Shown here: one piece after another, positions 1 to 4,710 of the stretch | How positions within the stretch are numbered: the first letter of the stretch is position 1 | Layout of the letters: each line of letters opens with the position of its first letter | Source: PS1 clade bacterium | GTDB lineage: Bacteria > Pseudomonadota > Alphaproteobacteria > RS24 | Reading direction: 5' to 3' | DNA length: 6,152 bases | Assembly: GCA_016779015.1 (NCBI GenBank) | Contig: JADHOK010000080.1 | Coordinates: forward strand, 1-6,152 | Notes under the pieces: generated by a model | The model's input: the letters and a program-made list of their open reading frames with translations, nothing else | Databases searched by the model: none | Told to the model about the DNA's origin: nothing | Position numbers and translations under genes: made by a program

Positions 1-321
1 GCGGCGCGCGTTGATGAGGACGCGACGCTGGCCATTATGCGCGATTTTGAAAAGGCGCATGGCTTTCAAATTGACCCGCATAGCGCGGTCGGCATTGGCG
101 CGGCCGGCGCGGCCGTGTTGCCCGACGGCGTGCCGATGGTCACTTTGGCGACGGCGCATCCTGCGAAATTTCCCAAAGCCGCCGCCGCTGCCTATGGCGC
201 TGAGGCGCGCGCCCCGCAACGGGTTGTGGAGATGTTGGAAAAGCCTGAACGCTTGACCGCTGTGGCCAATGATTTGAGCGCGGTGGAGAACGCCATTCGC
301 GAAAAGGCGCGCCTTGTTTAG
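1..321 (+). CDS. thrC: Threonine synthase, C-terminal part (5' end outside window)
   Basis: Threonine synthase is a cytosolic PLP enzyme that converts O-phosphohomoserine to threonine and phosphate, the last step of threonine synthesis. The frame is open from base 1 and gives 106 residues before a TAG at 319-321. The identification rests on the C-terminal block with DPHSAVGIGAA, then VTLATAHPAKFPKA, which is typical of the end of ThrC: a 'DPHTAVG' turn followed by the 'ATAHPAKF' strand. The PLP-binding lysine and the phosphate loop lie upstream of the window and cannot be checked. The end is normal: a short helical tail (residues 78-106 of the visible part) with no sign of truncation. The next gene starts inside its last codons, which suggests co-transcription. 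An ATG at 37 is internal to the gene and is not a start. Its partner enzyme ThrB is encoded further on, on the opposite strand. Confidence 0.93.
   Translation, partial: AARVDEDATLAIMRDFEKAHGFQIDPHSAVGIGAAGAAVLPDGVPMVTLATAHPAKFPKAAAAAYGAEARAPQRVVEMLEKPERLTAVANDLSAVENAIREKARLV
302..307 (+). promoter_or_regulatory. Ribosome binding site for the TTG-started membrane protein
   Basis: AAAAGG lies six bases before the TTG at 314 and inside the thrC coding region. It supports the TTG over the later ATG at 347, which has no purine-rich stretch in front of it. Translation of the membrane protein is therefore probably coupled to the end of thrC. Confidence 0.45.
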
Positions 322-1258
322 GCGGCACAATTTTCGAACCCTTGCCATGAGCTGCTTCGCGCTGGCGCTGATGGTGTTGTCATCTGCACCGGCCCACGCG
401 TCTGACCCGCTGCGCCTGACTGAGACGTTTCGCGTTTTGAAGCTGTCGCCTTACATGCGGGCGGCCGAGGATGGCGGGCACATATTCTCGGTGCAAAATG
501 CCGGCACTGAACAGCTGGAGCTGATTTTGCACCATTTACCGCAAAACGGTCTGGCGATTGCGCTGGGCCTCAAATCGGCCAGTTTTGATATTTTGCGGCT
601 GTTTTCATCCGATGATCGCGAATTCGCCGGTGCGCCCGGGGCGTTGGAAAAATTGCGCTTCACCGTGCCGTCGGGGCAGGTGCAAAGTTTTTACCTGCCG
701 GGCATTGAAGAGACGCTAACGCCTGAGCTTTATCTTTGGTCGCCCGAAGCGCTGGCGGCTTATGAGAGCAGTCGTCAGACGTTTCATAGCGCCGTGCTGC
801 TGCTGCTTTTTGTGCTGTTGTTCGTCGCGCTGGGGGTGACGCTGATGCGCCGTTCGCGCCGCGCTGTCTATGCGGTGGTGATGGCCGGCGGCTTGATGGT
901 GCTGCTCGGCGCGCTATGGATGCGCGATGTGCTGCCCGATAATGAGCAGTTTCAATTCCTTTTGGTCAACCGCCTCGACGCCATTCGCGTGGCGTTGGGC
1001 TTGGGTGGGCTGATGAGTTTGATCGCGCATCTCAATCTCATCGTCCGACAAATTCCCAATCGCAATTATTGGACGCGGGTAATCATCGTCAGCGATATCA
1101 TGCTGGGGGCGTTTTTGGTGTTCTGGGTGTGGGAGATTTTGACCCCCGATTTCGCCGGTCTTCTATCGGTCGAGCTGGGCGAGATTGCGCTGGCCATGAC
1201 CTGCCTCACCGTATTATTGGGCGCGGTGTTTGTGCCGGACCGGCACGATAGCGACTAA
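314..1258 (+). CDS. Membrane protein with secreted sensor-like ectodomain, five TM helices, no output domain
   Basis: Function is not established. The 314-residue product has a basic n-region (RRHNFR), a hydrophobic stretch and an AHA cleavage site near residue 29. An exported domain of about 125 residues follows, then five likely TM helices at about 159-178, 184-203, 223-243, 255-275 and 286-307, and the protein stops seven residues later. The ectodomain ends with TPELYLWSPEAL (136-147) just before the first helix. From memory, this resembles the N-terminal sensor of rhizobial thrC-linked EAL/GGDEF proteins of the 7TMR-DISM kind; that is an inference and was not searched. Those proteins carry more helices and cytosolic signalling domains that are absent here. 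The TTG start at 314 is chosen because it supplies the positive n-region and has AAAAGG at 302-307, six bases upstream. The ATG at 347 would leave an uncharged signal peptide. The gene overlaps thrC by 8 bases and the convergent yqgE by 4. Confidence 0.72.
   Translation: MFRRHNFRTLAMSCFALALMVLSSAPAHASDPLRLTETFRVLKLSPYMRAAEDGGHIFSVQNAGTEQLELILHHLPQNGLAIALGLKSASFDILRLFSSDDREFAGAPGALEKLRFTVPSGQVQSFYLPGIEETLTPELYLWSPEALAAYESSRQTFHSAVLLLLFVLLFVALGVTLMRRSRRAVYAVVMAGGLMVLLGALWMRDVLPDNEQFQFLLVNRLDAIRVALGLGGLMSLIAHLNLIVRQIPNRNYWTRVIIVSDIMLGAFLVFWVWEILTPDFAGLLSVELGEIALAMTCLTVLLGAVFVPDRHDSD
1232..1246. terminator. GC-rich inverted repeat at a convergent gene junction, possible two-way terminator
   Basis: GTGCCGG and CCGGCAC form perfect 7-base arms around a single A at 1239. 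In RNA this can fold as a 6-bp GC-rich stem with a 3-base loop, on either strand. It lies inside the last codons of the membrane protein (encoding VPDRH), 9 bases before its TAA and 8 bases past the yqgE stop. With no intergenic space here, it is the only visible candidate for ending both transcripts. There is no run of T after it on either strand, so intrinsic termination would be weak. It may simply be a coding coincidence. Confidence 0.3.
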
Positions 1259-1824
1259 GCCTCGCCGCCGAGATTGCTCAGCTTGGCCAGATCGATGCCC
1301 AGCTTATTGATAATCTTTTTGTAAAGTCCTTCCGCATCGGCGTCGAAGACCTCGCTCATATCGGCCTCGCAAGTGAGCCATGCATTTTCTTGAATTTCAT
1401 TCTCCAATTGCCCCGGCCCCCAACCGGCATAGCCGAGCACCAGCCGCATATGTTGCGGGCCTTTGCCCTCGGCTGCGTGCACCAGAATATCAAGCGCTTG
1501 TGTCACCGCCACCGGGCCGTCTTTGGCTTCTTTGCTATCCGGCGTCACCGAATACAGCACAAAGCCGCTCTCCGGTTGCACCGGCCCACCGATAAATACC
1601 GGCAAATTGCGCAAACCGGTCGCGGCCACGCTGGCGGGCAGATTGCTGGCAATCTCGCCCAGCGTCAGCCCATCGGTGGCGCGATTGACCAGAAAGCCCA
1701 TCGCGCCCTCACGGTCATGCGAGAACATATAAATAATGCCGCGCTCAAAGCGCGGGTCGCCCATGCCGGGCATAGCAATGAGAAACTGTCCCGCCAGATT
1801 ATTATTTTTCTCAATCTCGCTCAT
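1255..1824 (-). CDS. yqgE: YqgE/AlgH family protein (UPF0301, DUF179)
   Basis: This is a conserved bacterial protein with no firmly settled biochemical role. The name AlgH comes from a Pseudomonas alginate-regulation locus. The 189-residue product has the usual family length and landmarks in order: LAGQFLIAMPGMGDPRFERG (10-29), the following strand IIYMFSHDREGAMGFLVNR (30-48), FIGGPVQPESGFVLY (77-91), and the signature GYAGWGPGQLENEI (131-144). It has no signal peptide or TM helix, so it should be cytosolic. The start at 1824 is chosen because the family begins just before the LAGQFLIAMP block and AGGA lies 8 bases upstream. An in-frame extension to 1950 has no family support. The gene faces away from the DsbD-alpha-like gene and runs tail to tail into the membrane-protein gene, sharing the four bases CTAA at the two stops. 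It is probably transcribed alone. Confidence 0.93.
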   Translation of the reverse strand: MSEIEKNNNLAGQFLIAMPGMGDPRFERGIIYMFSHDREGAMGFLVNRATDGLTLGEIASNLPASVAATGLRNLPVFIGGPVQPESGFVLYSVTPDSKEAKDGPVAVTQALDILVHAAEGKGPQHMRLVLGYAGWGPGQLENEIQENAWLTCEADMSEVFDADAEGLYKKIINKLGIDLAKLSNLGGEA

Positions 1825-1833
1825 GGTCTTATT

Positions 1834-1856
1834 CCTACACAGACACAGAGTGTAGG
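1834..1856. promoter_or_regulatory. 7-bp inverted repeat at the yqgE start: operator or RBS-masking hairpin
   Basis: CCTACAC (1834-1840) and GTGTAGG (1850-1856) are perfect reverse complements separated by 9 bases. On the minus strand, the arm nearer yqgE contains the AGG of its ribosome binding site. The other arm overlaps a possible -10 box (TACACT, 1854-1849). It could therefore be a repressor site over the promoter or, if transcription starts further upstream, an RNA hairpin that hides the ribosome binding site. The repeat is seen directly; either role is inference. Confidence 0.4.
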
Positions 1857-1877
1857 CATCACTTGGCGACGAAACAA
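1849..1877 (-). promoter_or_regulatory. Possible yqgE promoter
   Basis: Reading the minus strand, TTGTTT (1877-1872) is followed after 17 bases by TACACT (1854-1849). That is a correctly spaced but imperfect sigma-70-like pair, with three of six and four of six consensus bases. Transcription would start near 1842 and leave a leader of about 18 bases containing the AGGA ribosome binding site. The -10 lies in the inverted repeat at 1834-1856. Confidence 0.3.
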
Positions 1878-1922
1878 TCGCCTTTCGCATGAAACCGTCT
1901 CGTCTTGGTTGAGCGAAGTGGC

Positions 1923-1928
1923 TATAAA
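1923..1928 (+). promoter_or_regulatory. Possible -10 box placing transcription start at the dsbD-like ATG (leaderless mRNA)
   Basis: TATAAA matches five of six bases of the -10 consensus and ends five bases before the ATG at 1934. If it is used, transcription would start within a base or two of the ATG, giving a leaderless message. The purine run at 1926-1932 is too close to the ATG to be a standard ribosome binding site. No good -35 hexamer is visible 16-18 bases upstream, so this call is weak. Confidence 0.3.
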
Positions 1929-1933
1929 AGGGC

Positions 1934-2740
1934 ATGAGCTTCTTGCGCATTATGTTTATCGCAGCTTTGTTAGCGGCAAATCCGGCGCATGCGCTGGTCG
2001 ATGGCCCATGGATTGAGACCGAACCGGCGCGCTATCGCGTGATTGCCGCCGAGGCTGACGGCACCCCTTATGCGGCCCTGCAGATTGACCTGAAACCGGG
2101 CTGGCACACTTATTGGCGTTATCCCGGAGCCAGCGGTTTGGAGCCTGAGTTTAGTTTTACCGGCAGTCGCGGCGTCAATGTGCGTGAGCCTTTATTTCCG
2201 GCGCCGTATTTTTTTGACGACGGCGTGGGCGGTTTTAACGGTTATGCCGGCGAGGCGGGAATAGTTTTTCCGCTGGAGACACAACCGAGCAGCGAATTGC
2301 AAATGCGCGGGCTTATCGGTGTTTGCCGCGAGGTCTGTGTGCCGATGCAGGTCGAGCAAAAACTCGCCTTCAACCGCGATGGGTTGAAAGCTTCGCCGCA
2401 TAAAGCCACCATTGCGGCGCTGTTGAAAGCGCAGCCGCAAGCACCGTCGGACGCGTTGACAATCCGCTCGGCCGGTTTTGACGGGGTTTCGCTGCAACTC
2501 GTTGTCAGCGGCGAGGCGCTGGAGGAGGTCTCGGTCATCACCATTCCGGGGCCGCACGATGTTATCGGCCAAGCCCGCACGCTGCGGCGCGATACGGATG
2601 CATTTTTATTGGAAATTCCGGCATGGTCAAAGCTTGACCATCCGCTGATTGGTCGTAAATTAACGTTCATCGTCAGGGCAGGCGAGCGTGCTATCGAACA
2701 ATCCATCGAGGCGCGCGACCAGCGTCTGCTGCCACAATAA
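1934..2740 (+). CDS. Periplasmic DsbD-alpha-like protein (stand-alone DsbD N-terminal-type domain)
   Basis: The product resembles the periplasmic N-terminal domain of the DsbD/ScsB family, which passes electrons from an inner-membrane reductase to periplasmic disulfide-handling proteins. The 268 residues start with a signal peptide (MSFLRIMF n-region, cleavage likely after AHA at 18-20). LKPGWHTYWRYPGASGLEP (53-71), a hallmark of this family, follows. LIGVCREVCVP (127-137) then provides a cysteine pair, C131 and C135, in a C-x3-C spacing. No TM core (DsbD-beta) or thioredoxin-like C-terminal domain (DsbD-gamma) follows, so electrons would have to come from a separately encoded CcdA-like protein. 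The second half (about 175-268) looks like beta-rich sequence that I cannot assign. The ATG at 1934 is preferred over the one at 1952 because it keeps an arginine in the n-region; a stop at 1925-1927 blocks extension. The peroxiredoxin gene follows by 31 bases, probably in the same transcript. Confidence 0.82.
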   Translation: MSFLRIMFIAALLAANPAHALVDGPWIETEPARYRVIAAEADGTPYAALQIDLKPGWHTYWRYPGASGLEPEFSFTGSRGVNVREPLFPAPYFFDDGVGGFNGYAGEAGIVFPLETQPSSELQMRGLIGVCREVCVPMQVEQKLAFNRDGLKASPHKATIAALLKAQPQAPSDALTIRSAGFDGVSLQLVVSGEALEEVSVITIPGPHDVIGQARTLRRDTDAFLLEIPAWSKLDHPLIGRKLTFIVRAGERAIEQSIEARDQRLLPQ

Positions 2741-2757
2741 AGGCCAAAAAGGGCCAT

Positions 2758-2765
2758 AGGGGAGA
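2758..2765 (+). promoter_or_regulatory. Strong ribosome binding site of the peroxiredoxin gene
   Basis: AGGGGAGA lies six bases before the ATG at 2772. It is the best ribosome binding site on the plus strand here and fixes the peroxiredoxin start. Its strength, beside the unusual start of the upstream dsbD-like gene, suggests that the peroxiredoxin is the more heavily translated of the two. Confidence 0.6.
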
Positions 2766-2771
2766 AAACCA

Positions 2772-3260
2772 ATGACCATTAAACCGGGTGATAAACTGCC
2801 GGACGCAACACTGATGCATATGACCGATGCCGGGCCGGCACCGATCAGCACCGATGAATTATTCGGCGGTAAAACCGTCGCCATGTTTGCTGTGCCGGGC
2901 GCGTTCACGCCGACCTGCTCGAACCAACACCTGCCGGGCTATATCGAAAATGCCGAACAATTGCGCGCCGCCGGTGTCGATACGATTGTCTGCATCTCGG
3001 TCAATGACGCTTTTGTTATGGGCGCATGGGGCCAGCAAAACGAGACCACCGGTAAGGTGATGATGGTGGCCGACGGCAACGCTGAACTGACCCAAAAAAT
3101 CGGCCTGTCGATGGACGGCTCAGGGCACGGCATGGGCACGCGCTCGCTGCGCTATTCGATGATTGTGCGCGACGGCGTTGTTGAGCAGTTAAATGTCGAA
3201 GAGAACCCGGGCAAAGCGGTGACCAGCGGGGCGGAAAACCTGCTCAGCCAGCTCGGTTAA
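2772..3260 (+). CDS. Prx5-like peroxiredoxin (AhpC/TSA-Redoxin family), probably one-Cys type
   Basis: This enzyme reduces hydrogen peroxide and alkyl hydroperoxides through a peroxidatic cysteine. The 162-residue product has the usual length of the Prx5 group and no signal peptide, so it is cytosolic. The active-site motif VPGAFTPTCSNQHLPGY spans 41-57 and contains T46 and the peroxidatic C49. The conserved arginine is R127 (or R124) in GTRSLRYSM. CISVNDAFVMGAW (74-86) and VEENPG (142-147) also match the family. The only other cysteine is C74, in the strand before SVND. There is no C-terminal resolving cysteine like that of human PRDX5, so recycling by glutathione/glutaredoxin or an external thiol is inferred. 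It probably shares a transcript with the DsbD-alpha-like gene upstream but has its own strong ribosome binding site. It converges on rnhA, with 44 bases between the stops. Confidence 0.92.
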   Translation: MTIKPGDKLPDATLMHMTDAGPAPISTDELFGGKTVAMFAVPGAFTPTCSNQHLPGYIENAEQLRAAGVDTIVCISVNDAFVMGAWGQQNETTGKVMMVADGNAELTQKIGLSMDGSGHGMGTRSLRYSMIVRDGVVEQLNVEENPGKAVTSGAENLLSQLG

Positions 3261-3295
3261 TTCACGCCAAATAGGGGCTATGTCTCTATATCCGG

Positions 3296-3325
3296 GGTAT
3301 GGCCCTATAAATAGGGGGCCATACC
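3296..3325. terminator. 10-bp stem-loop between convergent peroxiredoxin and rnhA genes
   Basis: GGTATGGCCC (3296-3305) pairs perfectly with GGGCCATACC (3316-3325) around the 10-base loop TATAAATAGG. It lies 35 bases past the peroxiredoxin stop and overlaps the last codons and stop of rnhA, so it could end transcription from both sides. Neither strand has a clear T run after the stem, which is atypical for an intrinsic terminator. Protection of 3' ends from exonucleases is an alternative. A related sequence, ATAGGGGCTATG at 3271-3282, may compete for pairing. Confidence 0.5.
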
Positions 3326-3733
3326 TTGGCGCGCCAGTTCATCGGCGCGTTCATTGCCGGCGTGGCCTGCATGGCCTTTAACCCATTGCCAGTCAATCCG
3401 GTGGCGGGCGCATTGCGCGTCCAACGCCTGCCATAGGTCAACATTCTTCACCGGCTTTTTGGCGGCGGTCTTCCAGCCGCGCGCTTTCCAATTGGTAATC
3501 CAACTGGTGATGCCGTCTTTCACATAAGTGCTGTCGGTGGTCAGTGTCACCGTGCTGCCATCGGGCAGGCTTTTCAAAGCCTCAATGGCCGCCAAAAGCT
3601 CCATGCGATTATTGGTTGTCGCCAGCTCGCCGCCGGTCAGCTCTTTTTCGTCTGCGCCGTTTAAAATAAGCGCTCCCCAGCCGCCGGGGCCGGGATTGCC
3701 CGAACAGGCACCATCGGTGAAAATCTCGTACAT
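3305..3733 (-). CDS. rnhA: Ribonuclease HI
   Basis: RNase HI cleaves the RNA strand of RNA-DNA hybrids, including primers, R-loops and transcription-linked hybrids, in the cytosol, using two metal ions. The 142-residue product carries FTDGACSGNPGPGGWG (5-20), NNRMELLAAIEAL (41-53), LTTDSTYVKDGI (64-75) and VKGHAGHAGNERADELA (118-134). The catalytic residues are D7, E45, D67, H121 and D131. Each sits exactly three positions earlier than in the E. coli enzyme (D10, E48, D70, H124, D134), so the core aligns without gaps from D7 to D131. The protein is shorter mainly at the C-terminus, where it ends a few residues after the last catalytic helix. The start at 3733 is fixed by GGAGG six bases upstream. 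A longer frame from 3772 would only read back into thrB. The gene begins one base after the thrB stop and is last in the ispH-thrB-rnhA string. Confidence 0.96.
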   Translation of the reverse strand: MYEIFTDGACSGNPGPGGWGALILNGADEKELTGGELATTNNRMELLAAIEALKSLPDGSTVTLTTDSTYVKDGITSWITNWKARGWKTAAKKPVKNVDLWQALDAQCARHRIDWQWVKGHAGHAGNERADELARQGMAPYL

Positions 3734-3734
3734 G

Positions 3735-4709
3735 CTACGCCTCCAAACCGTAATCCGCTGCGCTGGCGACATGGCGGTGAAAGCGCAAACGGCGCAAATA
3801 ATCGACCGGATTTTTGGGCGTCACCAGCGCATCCTCTGGCCGGTTGAGCCAGTCATAAAGCCGCGTTGTCAAAAACCGCATCGCCGCGCCTGACGCCAAT
3901 ATCGGCAAGGCGGCAATTTCTTCAGCCGTCATGGGCCGCACCGATTGATAACCGGCCAGCAGCGCGCGCGCTTTGGTGATGTTGAAATTGACATCGGCCT
4001 CGAAACACCAAGCATTGAGCATAATGGCAAGGTCGTAAGCCAGCACGTCATGGCAGGCGAAATAAAAATCAATCAGACCGCTCACCGCGCCTTTTTCGAA
4101 AAATACATTGTCAGGAAACAGATCGGCGTGGATGACGCCTTGCGGCAGGTCGCGCGGCCAGTCGGCCTCAATGCGCGCCAGTTCGGCGCGCATAAAATCG
4201 GCAAGCCCCGGCGCCGCCTCATCGGCGCGCGCTTGGCTGGCTTCAAACAGCTTGCGCCAGTTCTTGGGCCCTTGCGTATTGGCGCGGTGCATGGAAAAGC
4301 CGGCTCCGGCCAAATGCATCTCCGCCAAGGCTGCCCCGACCGCGCGGCATTGCGGCGGCTTGGGCGTAATCGTGGCGCGCCCCGGCAAGAAGCTGACCAA
4401 TGCCGCCGGGCGTCCGGCGAGCATGCCGGAAAGCGCTGCATCATTGCGGGCAATCGGTGTCGGGCAAGCAATCCCGCCGCCTGCCAAATGCTGCATCAGG
4501 CCGAGAAAATACGGCAGGTCGTTCGGGTCCACACCGGTTTGCGTGTCTTCGTAAAGCGTCAGAATAAAGCGCTGCTCTTGTGTCTCGACAATATAATTGG
4601 AGTTCTGCACACCGGCGGCGATGCCTTTAAATCCGGTCACTGCGGGCAGCGCGTAACCGGCCCAAAAATCCGCCAGTTGTGCGGCGGTGATTTGCGTGAA
4701 CACGGCCAT
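3735..4709 (-). CDS. thrB: Homoserine kinase, aminoglycoside-phosphotransferase (ThrB type II) family
   Basis: This enzyme phosphorylates homoserine to O-phosphohomoserine with ATP, giving the substrate of ThrC. It belongs to the APH/choline-kinase fold, not the GHMP kinases of E. coli ThrB. In the 324 residues, the N-lobe has GVQNSNYIVET (33-43) and RFILTLYE (47-54), with the nucleotide-binding hinge near LVSFLPG (104-110). The catalytic loop is VIHADLFPDNVFF (192-204) with D196 and N201, and the metal-binding segment is LIDFYFACHDVLAYDLA (212-228) with D214. Length and motif order fit proteobacterial homoserine kinases of this type. The start at 4709 has GGAG eight bases upstream and lies one base after the ispH stop. 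A frame reaching 4775 would run backwards into ispH and is not supported. It sits between ispH and rnhA, an arrangement I know from alphaproteobacteria. Its pathway partner thrC is at the other end of the window on the other strand. Confidence 0.95.
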   Translation of the reverse strand: MAVFTQITAAQLADFWAGYALPAVTGFKGIAAGVQNSNYIVETQEQRFILTLYEDTQTGVDPNDLPYFLGLMQHLAGGGIACPTPIARNDAALSGMLAGRPAALVSFLPGRATITPKPPQCRAVGAALAEMHLAGAGFSMHRANTQGPKNWRKLFEASQARADEAAPGLADFMRAELARIEADWPRDLPQGVIHADLFPDNVFFEKGAVSGLIDFYFACHDVLAYDLAIMLNAWCFEADVNFNITKARALLAGYQSVRPMTAEEIAALPILASGAAMRFLTTRLYDWLNRPEDALVTPKNPVDYLRRLRFHRHVASAADYGLEA

Positions 4710-4710
4710 G

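Noticed and set aside
101..116. GGCCGGCGCGGCCG-rich stretch in thrC
   Set aside because: It encodes an Ala/Gly run in the normal ThrC frame; the self-complementarity follows from GC-rich codons.
1825..1950. N-terminal extension of yqgE by 42 residues
   Set aside because: The family starts just before the LAGQFLIAMP block, a good ribosome binding site precedes the ATG at 1824, and the extension would overlap the divergent gene's promoter and first codons.
1390..2016. 208-codon open frame on the plus strand opposite yqgE
   Set aside because: It lies antisense to yqgE and crosses the start of the DsbD-like gene out of frame. The composition (many His, Arg and Pro) is that of a shadow frame.
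2742..2755. GGCC-AAAAAG-GGCC mini-hairpin between the DsbD-like and peroxiredoxin genes
   Set aside because: It has only four base pairs per arm and no T run, too weak to call a terminator. The two genes are more simply read as one transcript.
2242..2772. 176-codon minus-strand frame opposite the DsbD-like gene
   Set aside because: It has no recognisable motif and lies opposite a gene with a signal peptide and family-specific motifs.
3734..3772. Longer rnhA start reading back into thrB
   Set aside because: The GGAGG six bases before the ATG at 3733, and the position of the first catalytic Asp, fit the short form. The extension would only duplicate thrB sequence in another frame.
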